NCBI RefSeq assembly: GCF_042665255.1 | Contig: NZ_JBHTCD010000012.1 | Length of the DNA: 64,000 nucleotides | Strand: one strand, 5' to 3' | From: Insolitispirillum peregrinum | Lineage (GTDB): Bacteria > Pseudomonadota > Alphaproteobacteria > Rhodospirillales > Rhodospirillaceae | Shown: positions 51,292 to 62,700 of the stretch, piece by piece | How the letters are laid out: every line of letters starts with the position of its first letter | Position numbering within the stretch: the first letter of the stretch is position 1 | Position numbers and translations under genes: made by a program | Notes under the pieces: model-generated | Told to the model about the DNA's origin: nothing | The model's database searches: none | What the model saw: only the letters and a program-made list of their open reading frames with translations

Positions 51292-54200
51292 ATGAGGGAC
51301 CCGGTGACCGCTCAGCCCCCGTCGCCCAAACCAGCGGCCCACGCCTCGCAAGGCAGTAAGGGCCTTGAAAAAGAAGCCTTTCTCTCTGTCCTTCGCTCGA
51401 ATGACCTGCGAAGGGCGCTGCCCTATCTGGGAACCGCCAGCGTCCTGCTGAACATTCTGGGGCTGGCTTTGCCGCTGGCGCTTTTGCAGATTTATGACCG
51501 CATTATTGCCAATCAGTCGCTGACCACACTCAGCCTGCTGATTGGCGGGGTGCTGGTGGCGATGCTGCTGGAAGAAACGCTGAAATATCTGCGTGGCGCA
51601 ATCACCGGTTGGTTGGGGGCGCGCTTTGAGCAACGGGCAAGTCTGGAGGCGATGGACCGGCTGGCGCGGACTCCGTTGCGAGTCTACCTGAAAGACGAAG
51701 CCGGGAATCACGCCGAACGAGTCTCTGCCAGTAGCCATGTCAGCGATTTTTATTCTGGTCAGGCAATTCTGGTTATTTTCGACCTGCCATTTGTCGTGGT
51801 GTATTTGTCCATAATTGCTCTCATAGGGGGGTGGCTGGCTTTGGTGCCGGCGTTGTTGTTGCTGCTGTTCATGGCGATCGTGGTAAAGGCCGGTGCCTGG
51901 ATGCGGTCACAGGTGCAGGAACGCAATGTGCAGGACGAGCGCCGCTACAGCTTTTTGTCCGAAACGTTGCGCGGCATCCACAGCGTCAAGATGCTGTCGA
52001 TGGAAGCCCTGATGCACCGCCGTTACGAGCGTTTGCAGGAAGCCAACGCCGAACGCGGGGCGGTGCTGGCTCACGGCGGCGCGATGGCAGCGGCGATGGG
52101 CACCGTCTTTACCCAGGTGATGATGGTCGGCGTGGTTGGTGCTGGTGCGGTGGTGGTCATTCATGGTGACATGACCCCCGGTGGCATGGCGGCCTGCGTG
52201 ATGCTGTCGGTGCGGTCACTCCAGCCGCTGCGGCGCAGTCTGGCGGTGTGGCTGCGCTATCAGGCTTTCGTGTCGGCCTATGGCCGCCTGCGGGAAGTGA
52301 TGCGTCTGCCCTATGTGAAGGATGATGATTTTCCGCCGGTTCCACCGGTGCAGCAGTCGCTGGAATTGTGCTCGGTTACTTTTGATCCGGTCGGCAAGGG
52401 CAATCCGCTGTTTCGTGACCTGTCGCTGTCGGTGCGGGCCGGTGAATGCATTGGCATCTGTGGCGATAGCGGCAGCGGGAAAAGCAGCCTGCTGTCGCTG
52501 ATTTCCGGCGCGTTTCCCCCCGATGGCGGTGAAATTCTGGTCGATGGCCGTCCGCTGACCTCGTTCCGTGCCACCAGCCTGCATCAGGAAATTGCCTTGC
52601 TGCCGCAAAAGGGCAGTGTGGTGGCCGGGTCGATCCTCGACAACATGACCATGGGGGACGCCAGTTGTACCGAGCGGGCGCTGGAGCTGGCCCGGCATCT
52701 GGGGCTGGATCAGGTGGTTGCCGGGTTGCGGCTGGGCTATGACACGCCGGTGGGGGATGGGGTGGCCGAGACGCTGCCCGCTGGCGTTCGTCAGCGTCTG
52801 AGCATTATCCGGGCGCTGGCCCGTGATCCGAGTGTGGTGCTGTTCGACGAAGCCAACATCGCCCTTGACCTGATGAGTGACAAGCGGCTGAAGGAGTATC
52901 TGGAGGAGCAAAAGGGCAAACGCATCCTGATCCTCGTCACGCCGCGCCCGTCGTTGCTGTCGCTGGCCGATCGGGTTTTTACCCTGAAAGACGGCCAGCT
53001 GGTCGAAGGTCGCCAGAGCTTTGACAGCGGGCCACAAAGTGCCATCGAGCAGGTCGCAATCCCGGAGCGGCCGCAGGATGACGAGTGGAAGCCGGTCGAC
53101 AGCATTCATCACTTTGACGAAGTGTCCGATCTGGCGCTGTGCCTGCCGCCGCTGTTGTCGGCCTTGCAATGGAAAGGCCGGGCGCGTGATCTGGCGGAAT
53201 CCCTGCCACACCTGATGCGCCACCTCGACCTGTCCGGCCTGCGCGGTGTGCTGTCCAATCTGGGCTACACCAGTGAAAGTTTCCCGGCCACGCTGGGGCG
53301 GCTGGATGGCCGCCTGACGCCCTGCCTGTTCGTCCCTCACACGCAGGGGGCAAAGGTGGTGCTGTCGCACGATGACCTGTCCGGGCGTCTGACCGTTTTT
53401 GACAGCGATACCTTGTCGGTGCGGACCATCAGCAGCGATGATCCGGCCTGTGCCCTGAGCGGGATAGCCTATTTGTTCCGCGAAGAAGACGAGGAGCTGC
53501 TGGCCGATGGACGCCGCCACTGGACCCGCCAGTTGATTGCCCGGTTTCATCGCCATATTGCGATTGTCTTTGCGCTGACCATGCTCAGTACGTTGCTTGG
53601 TCTGGCGCCGTCCCTGTTCGTGATGTCGGTCTATGACCGGGTCTTGCCAACCGGTGACGTGATGATGGGGGTGGTGCTGATGGTCGGCGTGTTGCTGGCT
53701 GTCGGGCTGGATTTCACCGTGCGCAGCCTGAAAAGCCGCCTGCTGGCCTTCATTGCCGGGCGGGCCGAGTACATTCTGGGCAATTCGATCTTTCAGCGCA
53801 TTCTCGATTTGCCGTCATCGGCCACCGACAACGCCTCGATCGGGGAACAGATCAGCCGTATCAAGGGCTTTGAGTCGCTGCGGGACTTTTTTCTGGGGCC
53901 GCTGGCGTTGCTGGTGTTCGATCTGCCCGCCACCGTGATCCTGTTCGTGGCGATGAGCATCATCAACCCGTGGGCGGTGCTGGTGATGCTGTTGGGCGGG
54001 CTGTCCTTTGTGCTGCTGGGCTTTTTGACCCGCCAGCGGCAGGAAGAGGCGGTCAACCGCTCCTCGACCCTGTCCGGGCGACGGTGGGAAATGCTGACCG
54101 AAACGCTGGTCAACATGCGCACCCTGCGCAGTGTCGGAGCGACCGGTGTGTGGCAACGGCGGTATCGTGATATTACCGGCAAGACGGTTCTGGCCGCCTT

Positions 54201-55206
54201 TCAGGCGCAACAGACCGGTGATCTGGTGGCCAGCGGGGCGCAGTTGCTGGCCAACCTGACCGGGATCGCCGCGCTGACCGTATCGGTGATCGGGGCCATC
54301 GAAGGCTGGATCACCACCGGCGCGGTGGTGGCAACGATGATGATTGTCTGGCGGCTGACCGGGCCGATGCAGAATATCTTCATGGCCAGCTCGACGGTGG
54401 TGCGGGTGGTGACCAGTTTCCGCCAGGTCGAACGCCTGATGCGCATGCCGGTCGAACGCGGCACCGGCACCCGTCAAAGCACCCGCCCGGAAACGCGCGG
54501 AGCGGTATCCTTTGCCCGTGTTTCCTTTCGCTACAGCAATGACGCCGACCCCGCTTTGTTGGGGGTGTCGTTTACCGTTCCGGCAGGCAAGGTGGTGGCG
54601 GTGGCCGGTCCGAACGGGTCGGGCAAGTCAACCCTGCTGAAGCTGATCGTGCGGGCCTTTACGCCGCAGGCCGGGGTGATCAAGCTCGATGCGGTGGACA
54701 TTCGCCAGCTCAGCACCGCCGATTTGCGCTCGCAGGTCAGCTACATGCCGCAAACCTGCGAGCTGTTCTATGGCACGGTGGCGCAAAACCTGCGCCTGAG
54801 CCAGCCAACCGCAACCATGGACGAACTGCGCTGGGCGTCGGAAATGGCCGGTCTGCTGGCCGATATCGAGGCGATGCAGGAAGGATTTGAAACCCGCATT
54901 TCGGAAAGCAAATCGGAACAGTTGCCGCATGGTTTCCGGCAACGCCTGTCGCTGGCCCGGACGCTGCTGAAAAAGGCTCCGGTGGTGTTGCTGGATGAAC
55001 CGGGCAACGGTCTGGATGATGAGGGTGAAAAGGCTTTGGTTCGGTGTATCAACTGGTTGCGGGGACGCTCGTCGGTGTTCATCGTTTCGCACCGGCCCAG
55101 CCACATGCGGCTGGCCGATGCGGTCATCTATCTGGAAGCCGGAAATATTCGGGCCATCGGGCCATTCGATGAAATCCGCGATAAAATCATGGCAGGGCTA
55201 GGGTGA
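51292..55206 (+). CDS. fused double ABC exporter of a type I secretion system
   Basis: The 1304-residue protein joins two half-exporters. Half one has six membrane helices (about 45-320) and an ATPase domain with Walker A GDSGSGKSS (about 390), signature LPAGVRQRLS (about 496) and Walker B VVLFDEANIALD (about 517). A region at about 605-720 resembles a degenerate C39-like peptidase domain (LSALQWKGRARDLAESLP, LTPCLFVPHTQGAKVVLSHD). Half two has helices (about 740-1050), Walker A GPNGSGKST (about 1105), signature LPHGFRQRLS and Walker B VVLLDEPGNGLD. Both signatures depart from LSGGQ. Such exporters usually are homodimers or separate genes. The ATG at 51292 has no strong ribosome site; a GTG at 51304 with GAGGGA upstream is an alternative. 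The next gene overlaps its stop. Confidence 0.88.
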   Translation: MRDPVTAQPPSPKPAAHASQGSKGLEKEAFLSVLRSNDLRRALPYLGTASVLLNILGLALPLALLQIYDRIIANQSLTTLSLLIGGVLVAMLLEETLKYLRGAITGWLGARFEQRASLEAMDRLARTPLRVYLKDEAGNHAERVSASSHVSDFYSGQAILVIFDLPFVVVYLSIIALIGGWLALVPALLLLLFMAIVVKAGAWMRSQVQERNVQDERRYSFLSETLRGIHSVKMLSMEALMHRRYERLQEANAERGAVLAHGGAMAAAMGTVFTQVMMVGVVGAGAVVVIHGDMTPGGMAACVMLSVRSLQPLRRSLAVWLRYQAFVSAYGRLREVMRLPYVKDDDFPPVPPVQQSLELCSVTFDPVGKGNPLFRDLSLSVRAGECIGICGDSGSGKSSLLSLISGAFPPDGGEILVDGRPLTSFRATSLHQEIALLPQKGSVVAGSILDNMTMGDASCTERALELARHLGLDQVVAGLRLGYDTPVGDGVAETLPAGVRQRLSIIRALARDPSVVLFDEANIALDLMSDKRLKEYLEEQKGKRILILVTPRPSLLSLADRVFTLKDGQLVEGRQSFDSGPQSAIEQVAIPERPQDDEWKPVDSIHHFDEVSDLALCLPPLLSALQWKGRARDLAESLPHLMRHLDLSGLRGVLSNLGYTSESFPATLGRLDGRLTPCLFVPHTQGAKVVLSHDDLSGRLTVFDSDTLSVRTISSDDPACALSGIAYLFREEDEELLADGRRHWTRQLIARFHRHIAIVFALTMLSTLLGLAPSLFVMSVYDRVLPTGDVMMGVVLMVGVLLAVGLDFTVRSLKSRLLAFIAGRAEYILGNSIFQRILDLPSSATDNASIGEQISRIKGFESLRDFFLGPLALLVFDLPATVILFVAMSIINPWAVLVMLLGGLSFVLLGFLTRQRQEEAVNRSSTLSGRRWEMLTETLVNMRTLRSVGATGVWQRRYRDITGKTVLAAFQAQQTGDLVASGAQLLANLTGIAALTVSVIGAIEGWITTGAVVATMMIVWRLTGPMQNIFMASSTVVRVVTSFRQVERLMRMPVERGTGTRQSTRPETRGAVSFARVSFRYSNDADPALLGVSFTVPAGKVVAVAGPNGSGKSTLLKLIVRAFTPQAGVIKLDAVDIRQLSTADLRSQVSYMPQTCELFYGTVAQNLRLSQPTATMDELRWASEMAGLLADIEAMQEGFETRISESKSEQLPHGFRQRLSLARTLLKKAPVVLLDEPGNGLDDEGEKALVRCINWLRGRSSVFIVSHRPSHMRLADAVIYLEAGNIRAIGPFDEIRDKIMAGLG

Positions 55207-56600
55207 TGCACGATCCGAACTCCTCTTCCGGCAGGGACAGACAGGCCGGGCAGGGCAAAACGACCGATCCGGCGGCCCGCAAACTGGTGCTGGGGCGGCG
55301 CGAGCGTCGTCTGTTGTCCGAAGCGGTGCAGGTTGACGAGGAACTGGTGCCATCTTTTGTGCGCCCTGCCTTGCTGGTGGTGGCGGCGCTGGTGGTGGCC
55401 TTTCTGTTGTGGGCATCGTTGACCCACCTGAGCGAAGTGGCCCATGCCCCGGGGGAAGTCATTCCCAGCGGGCAGATCAAGGTCGTGCAGCATCTGGACG
55501 GTGGGCAGTTGGCGGCGATTCAGGTCGATGAAGGGCAACTGGTGCAGCAAGGGCAGGTGCTGGTCCAGATGGACGGGGCTCAGGCGCGGGCCGATTTGCG
55601 GCAGATGGACAGCCGTCAGGCATCCTTGCAGTTGCGGATCGAGCGCCTGAGCGCCTTTGCCGAAGGGCGAGCCCCGAATTTCCAGAAAGTCTCGCTGGCA
55701 TCGCCCGAGCTGATCGCCGATCAGCAACAGATTTACACCAACCAGATTGCCTCGATGCAATCGACCCTGACCGTTCTGGATCGGCAAATTGACCAGAAAC
55801 AGCAGCGGATCGCCCAGCTGGAAAAGCAGTTGTCGGTGGCGCAGGAACAGCAAAAGCTGAGCACGGACTTTCTGGCTTTACGGGAAAGCCTTGCCGCCAA
55901 AAAGCTGATCACCCGGGTGGTGCTGCTTGATGCGCAAAAGGCCAAGATTGCTGCCGACGGCGAAGTGGCCCGGCTGTCGCAGGAACTGGACGTGGTCGGG
56001 CAAGAACGTGCCGAGGTTCTGTCGCGCCGGGATGACAGCACCAACCAGTTGCGTCGGGATGCCCTGGCCGAAATGGGCACCGCCAGTGCCGAGCTGGCCG
56101 AAGTTCAGGAAGCGCGCGGTCGTTTGCAGTCAAAAGTGGATCGGCTGGATATCCGGGCGCCGGTGGCTGGCTACGTGCAGGATCTGAAAGTGGCAACCGT
56201 CAATCAAGTGGTTCAGCCCGGTGCTGTCTTGATGCAGGTGGTTCCGACGGACGCCGAACTGGAATGTGAAATCCGCATTTCGACCCGTGATATCGGTTAC
56301 GTTCAGGTCGGGCAGCCGGTCGAAGTCCGGGTTTCGGCCTATGACTTTGCCCGCTATGGCACGGCAAAGGGTGAACTGCACCGGATTTCAGCCACCAGCG
56401 TGGTTGATGACAAGGGAGAGCCCTATTTCAAGGGCTGGGTTGGCCTGAAGACGCCCTATGTCGGCAACACGCCGGGGCGCTATCCCATTCGTGTTGGCAT
56501 GGGGGTCGATGCCGAGATTCTGACCGGCGAAAAGTCCCTGATGGCCTATATGTTCAAGCCGATTGTCCGGGCCCTGGAAAGCGGGTTCCGCGAACGGTAA
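55206..56600 (+). CDS. HlyD family type I secretion membrane fusion protein
   Basis: The 464-residue adaptor has one N-terminal membrane helix (RPALLVVAALVVAFLLWASL, about 55-75) and a lipoyl half (APGEVIPSGQIKVVQHLDGG). A long coiled coil follows (about 135-290; TVLDRQIDQKQQRIAQLEKQ). The second lipoyl half with RLDIRAPVAGYVQDLKVATV and a beta-barrel (EPYFKGWVGLKTP) complete the protein. It links the ABC exporter to the outer-membrane channel. Its ATG overlaps the exporter stop (TGATG), so the two are translated together. Confidence 0.93.
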   Translation: MHDPNSSSGRDRQAGQGKTTDPAARKLVLGRRERRLLSEAVQVDEELVPSFVRPALLVVAALVVAFLLWASLTHLSEVAHAPGEVIPSGQIKVVQHLDGGQLAAIQVDEGQLVQQGQVLVQMDGAQARADLRQMDSRQASLQLRIERLSAFAEGRAPNFQKVSLASPELIADQQQIYTNQIASMQSTLTVLDRQIDQKQQRIAQLEKQLSVAQEQQKLSTDFLALRESLAAKKLITRVVLLDAQKAKIAADGEVARLSQELDVVGQERAEVLSRRDDSTNQLRRDALAEMGTASAELAEVQEARGRLQSKVDRLDIRAPVAGYVQDLKVATVNQVVQPGAVLMQVVPTDAELECEIRISTRDIGYVQVGQPVEVRVSAYDFARYGTAKGELHRISATSVVDDKGEPYFKGWVGLKTPYVGNTPGRYPIRVGMGVDAEILTGEKSLMAYMFKPIVRALESGFRER

Positions 56601-56613
56601 ATGTGATGACTGA

Positions 56614-56631
56614 ATGGTTCTTTGGAACCAT
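56614..56631 (+). other. short perfect hairpin between the HlyD and RTX genes
   Basis: ATGGTTC and GAACCAT enclose a TTTG loop. No T-run follows, so it is not a standard terminator. It lies about 15 bases after the HlyD stop and about 85 before the RTX start, where it could set the ratio of exporter to substrate message. Confidence 0.4.
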
Positions 56632-56714
56632 GTTGTATCCCCTGGATATGTGTGTCTTCCGCCACAAGGCGCGTAATCTGACCCTGTTGTATTCCGTCGA
56701 AGGACAAGCACGTC

Positions 56715-59700
56715 ATGGCCGATGATCCGAACACCGCTTCCCCTGAAACCCCAGCCCAAAGCGGCTCTGCGACGGCTGCTGGCGTGCAGGGGAGCAATGC
56801 GGACGAGGCAACGCTCTTCGATGACATGACCGTGCTGGGGCGCCAGCAGGAAGATGATGACGAGGCCCAACAGACCGGTTTGGGGGGCACCCCCGGAACC
56901 GCCGAGGAAAACGGGCTGGAAAACGTCCACATGGGGGGGGCCAGCCGCGATGAGCGGGAACAGGCCGCGCTTGACAGTGGCACCTTGCAGCAGGGTGGCG
57001 TCAGCGTTGACGTACAGGATGTAACGGTCAGCCAGTCCGGGTCGGCGGTCAGTGATGTCAGCACCGCGACTTCCGCCGCCGTCGGAGATGCCGCGGTCGC
57101 CGTTCCGGATGCCGCTGGTACGGCTGCGGCCGCAGAAACCCCCGCGCAATTGGCCAGTACGGAAGACCCGGTGACCGAGGCCCCGGTGGTTGAACTGGCC
57201 GCCAGCGATGCAACGACAGTAGAAACAGCATCCGCGATGGTCCTTGCAGCGGATGCGGTGACGTCGACGGAAGCTCCGACGACGACCGAGGCTCCGACGT
57301 CTACCGAAGCGCCGACGACGACTGAGGCTCCGACGTCTACCGAATCTCCGACCTCGACTGAGGCTCCGACTTCTACCGAGGCTCCGACCTCGACCGAAGC
57401 GCCGACGACGACCGAAGCCCCGACCTCGACCGAGGCTCCGACCTCGACTGAGGCTCCGACCTCGACTGAGGCTCCGACGTCGACGGAAGCTCCGACGACG
57501 ACCGAGGCCCCGACCACGACCGAAGCCCCGACGTCGACTGAGGCTCCGACTTCGACTGAAGCCCCGACCTCGACTGAGGCCCCGACGTCGACCGAAGCTC
57601 CGACGTCGACTGAAGCTCCGACCTCGACTGAGGCTCCGACGTCGACCGAAGCTCCGACGTCGACTGAGGCCCCGACCACGACCGAAGCCCCGACGTCGAC
57701 TGAGGCTCCGACTTCTACTGAGGCTCCGACGTCGACGGAAGCTCCGACCACGACCGAGGCTCCGACGTCGACCGAAGCTCCGACGTCGACTGAGGCCCCG
57801 ACCACGACCGAGGCCCCGACGTCGACCGAAGCCCCGACCTCGACTGAAGCTCCGACCACGACCGAAGCGCCGACGTCGACTGAGGCCCCGACGTCTACCG
57901 AGGCTCCGACTTCGACTGAGGCTCCGACTTCGACTGAAGCCCCGACCTCGACTGAGGCCCCGACGTCGACCGAAGCTCCGACGTCGACCGAGGCCCCGAC
58001 GTCGACTGAGGCTCCGACGTCGACCGAAGCTCCGACGTCGACTGAGGCCCCGACCACGACCGAGGCCCCGACGTCGACTGAGGCTCCGACGTCGACCGAA
58101 GCCCCGACCTCGACTGAAGCTCCGACTTCGACTGAAGCTCCGACGTCGACTGAGGCCCCGACCTCGACTGAAGCTCCGACTTCGACTGAAGCTCCGACGT
58201 CGACTGAAGCTCCGACGTCGACTGAGGCCCCGACCACGACTGAAGCCCCGACCTCGACTGAGGCCCCGACGTCGACCGAAGCTCCGACGTCGACCGAGGC
58301 CCCGACGTCGACTGAGGCTCCGACGTCGACGGAAGCTCCGACGACGACCGAGGCCCCGACCTCGACCGAGGCCCCGACGTCGACTGAGGCTCCGACGTCG
58401 ACCGAAGCGCCGACGTCGACTGAGGCCCCGACGTCGACCGAAGCGCCGACGTCGACTGAAGCCCCGACGTCGACCGAGGCCCCGACGTCTACCGAGGCCC
58501 CGACCTCGACCGAAGCGCCGACGACGACTGAGGCCCCGACCTCGACTGAGGCTCCGACCTCGACTGAGGCTCCGACCTCGACCGAAGCGCCGACGTCGAC
58601 TGAGGCCCCGACGTCTACCGAAGCTCCGACGTCGACTGAAGCCCCGACGTCTACCGAAGCGCCGACGACGACTGAGGCTCCTACTTCGACCGAGGCCCCG
58701 ACTTCTACTGAAGCTCCGACTTCGACCGAAGCTCCGACCTCGACTGAGGCTCCGACTTCGACCGAAGCTCCGACGTCGACTGAGGCCCCGACCACGACCG
58801 AGGCTCCGACGTCGACCGAAGCGCCGACGTCGACTGAGGCTCCGACCTCGACCGAAGCGCCGACGACGACCGAAGCCCCGACCACGACCGAGGCCCCGAC
58901 GTCGACGGAAGCTCCGACCTCGACTGAGGCTCCGACGTCTACCGAAGCCCCGACTTCGACGGAAGCTCCGACGACGACCGAGGCCCCGACCTCGACTGAG
59001 GCTCCGACGTCGACGGAAGCCCCGACCTCGACCGAGGCCCCGACGTCTACCGAAGCTCCGACGTCGACTGAAGCCCCGACGACGACTGAGGCTCCGACGT
59101 CGACGGAAGCTCCGACCACGACCGAGGCTCCGACGTCTACCGAAGCGCCGACATCGACCGAAGCTCCGACGTCGACTGAGGCTCCGACGTCGACGGAAGC
59201 TCCGACCACGACCGAGGCTCCGACGTCTACCGAAGCGCCGACTTCGACCGAAGCTCCGACGTCGACTGAGGCCCCGACCACGACCGAGGCTCCGACGTCG
59301 ACCGAAGCGCCGACGTCGACCGAAGCCCCGACCTCGACTGAAGCTCCGACCTCGACTGAGGCTCCGACGTCGACCGAGGCTCCGACGTCGACTGAGGCTC
59401 CGACGTCGACCGAGGCCCCGACGTCGACTGAGGCTCCGACGTCGACCGAAGCTCCGACGTCGACTGAGGCCCCGACCACGACTGAGGCCCCGACGTCTAC
59501 CGAAGCTCCGACGTCTACCGAAGCTTCGACGTCGACCGAGGCTCCGACGACGACTGAGGCCCCGACCACGACTGAAGCCCCGACCTCGACTGAGGCCCCG
59601 ACTTCGACTGAGGCTCCGACGTCGACGGAAGCTCCGACCTCGACTGAGGCTCCGACGTCTACCGAAGCTCCGACGTCGACTGAGGCCCCGACCACGACCG

Positions 59701-62700
59701 AGGCTCCGACGTCGACCGAAGCCCCGACCTCGACTGAGGCCCCGACGTCTACCGAAGCTCCGACGTCGACTGAGGCCCCGACGTCGACCGAAGCTCCGAC
59801 GTCGACTGAAGCTCCGACCTCGACTGAGGCTCCGACGTCTACCGAAGCGCCGACCTCGACCGAAGCTCCGACGTCTACCGAGGCCCCGACGTCTACCGAA
59901 GCGCCGACGTCGACTGAAGCTCCGACGACGACTGAGGCTCCGACTTCGACCGAGGCTCCGACTTCGACTGAGGCTCCGACTTCGACTGAGGCTCCGACGT
60001 CGACGGAAGCTCCGACCTCGACTGAGGCTCCGACGTCGACGGAAGCTCCGACCACCACCCCTGCTCCGGTGGTGGATGATCAGGCACAGGCTCCGGCTTT
60101 GAGTGTCAGCATTGGGGCGGCAGTGGTGACCACTGCGGTCTACGAAGAAACCGTGACCTCAACCACCACCACCACCATCATTTCAGCGGCTCATTCGGCG
60201 TCGGATTGGGCCGGGATCACCGACATGACCAACCCGGTGACGTCGGCGACCAATACCTATACTACCGGGAATGATCAGGTTTATGTCAGTGGCAACACCG
60301 ATACTCTGGTCAGCCTGAAGGATGGTGACGATGCCATCTATATCGGTGGATCAACCAACAACGGCCTGAATGCCGGAGCCGGTGATGACACGGTGATGAT
60401 CGTTGGCAATGCCAACGGCACCATCAGTCTGGGCGACGGGAATGACCGTTTCTATGTCGGGAATTCCCTCAACAACGGGATTTCGGCAGGCGATGGCAAC
60501 GATCAGGTCGAGATCAAGGGCAATGCCTCGGGGACCATTGATCTGGGGGCCGGGAATGATCAGCTGGAGGTCGGTGGCAACGTCAACAACGGCCTGACCG
60601 CCGGGGCCGGTGATGACACCATCCTGATCCACGGGACGGCCAACGGTACTCTCGATCTCGGGACCGGCAACGACTGGCTGTCGGTGCAGGGAACGGTGAA
60701 CAACAACATTCTCGCTGGCAGCGGCAATGATGTGGTGTTCGTCGGGGGAACTGCCAACGGCACGATCGACATGGGCGACGGGGATGACTACCTGGAAATC
60801 AAGGGGACGGTAAACGGCACCCTGATCGGCGGTAGTGGCACCGATACCCTGGTGCTGTCCGGCTATACGGTTGCTGACTGGAACAACAACGTTAACGGCA
60901 TCCAGAGCAAGGTCAGCGGGTTCGAGAACATTATTCTCTCGAACGGAACGGTGCTGGGGGACAGCAGTGCTGCGACCACCACCACCACCGAAACGACGAC
61001 CACCACCACCACCGAAACCATCACCACCAGCACCTACAGTTATGCAATGGAGGTGACAGCAGCGTTGACCGATACCGACGGTTCGGAAACGCTGTCGGAT
61101 GTGACGATCGAGAACATCCCGGCTGGCGCGTCTGTCTATCTGGATGGCGAGCTGCTGGTGGCCAACGAAGATGGCACCTATACGATCCCGGTCACCTCGG
61201 GCGAAGCCGTGTCGTTGACGATCACCGGCGCGACGGCGCTGGATCTGTCAAATGTCACCACCTCGGTGACCTCGACCGAAAGCAATGGCGGTGACACGGC
61301 CACCACCACGGTGGTTGCGTCGGGCGAGGATGCCGGGGAAACCGTCACCGAGGCCCCGACCGTCACCGAAGCGCCAGTGATTGACGATCAGGCACAGGCA
61401 CCCGGGCTGGAGGTCGATTTTAGCGCCGCCGAGGTCAGCACGCAGGTCCATCAGGAAACGGTCACCTCGATCACCACCACCACCACGGCGGCGCATTCGG
61501 CGTCGGAATGGAGCGGCATTGCCGATATGACCAATCCGGTGTCGTCGGCGACCAATACCTACACCAGCGGCAATGACCGGGTTTATCTCAGCGGGAATGC
61601 CGATACGCTGGTGAACCTGCGGGAAGGCGATGACACCATCTATATCGGTGGGTCGACCAACAATGGCCTGACCGCCGGAACCGGGGACGATACGGTGATG
61701 ATCGTTGGCAATGCCAACGGCACCATCAGTCTGGGCGATGGCAACGACCGTTTTTATGTCGGGAATTCCCTCAACAACGGGATTTCGGCAGGGGATGGCA
61801 ATGATCAGGTCGAGATCAAGGGCAATGCCTCGGGGACCATCGATCTGGGGGCCGGGAATGATCAGCTGGAGGTCGGTGGCAACGTCAACAACGGTCTGAC
61901 CGCCGGGGCCGGTGATGACACCATCCTGATCCACGGAACGGCCAACGGCACGCTTGACCTCGGGACCGGCAACGACTGGCTGTCGGTGCAGGGAACGGTG
62001 AACAACAATATCCTCGCCGGCAGCGGCAATGATGTGGTGTTCGTCGGAGGAACCGCCAATGGCACCATCAACATGGGCGATGGCGATGACTATCTGCAGG
62101 TTGGCGGCACCGTCAACGGCACCCTGATCGGCGGCACCGGCACCGATAGTCTGGTCCTGTCGGGTTATACGGTTGCCGACTGGAACAACAACGTGAATGG
62201 CATTCAAAGCAAGGTCAGCGGCTTTGAAAACATCAAGTGCTCGGACGGGGTGGTAAAGGGCGACAGCAGCGCCTTTACCACAACGACGACGACGACGACC
62301 ACCACGACCGAAACGGTTGTGACCTCGACCTACAGCTATACGATGTCGGTGACGGCAACCTTGACCGATACCGACGGCTCGGAAACGCTGTCGGCGGTGA
62401 CGGTTGACAACATGCCGGTAGGGGCCTCGATTTACCTGAATGGCGAACTGTTGGTCGCCAATGCCGACGGCAGCTATACCATCACCGTGACCTCGGGCGA
62501 GGACGTGGCGCTGACGGTGACCAGTGCGACCGAACTGGACCTGTCGTCGGTGACGACTTCGGTTACCTCGACCGAAAGCAATGGCGGCGATACGGCCACC
62601 ACCACGCTGGTTGGTGCCGGGGTCGAGAGTGGCGACGTCACCACCGAGGCCCCGACCACCGATGACAGCAGCCATGGCAACAATGGCTTCGGTAACGGAG

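Noticed and set aside
56715..57260. Possible LapG/LapD-type N-terminal retention and cleavage module in the RTX protein
   Set aside because: The first 182 residues are low-complexity and acidic, with no Ala-Ala-Gly cleavage motif in a recognisable setting, and no LapG or LapD gene lies in the window.
57261..60050. Possible CRISPR-like array because of short regular repeats
   Set aside because: Units are contiguous 18-base codon repeats with no spacers and lie inside one open frame.
56546..60058. A 1170-codon open frame on the minus strand made of Val-Gly-Ala-Ser-Val units, antisense to the RTX stalk
   Set aside because: It is the reverse frame of an 18-base repeat that cannot contain stop codons on that strand. 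It has no ribosome site, and its non-repeat end overlaps the HlyD gene.
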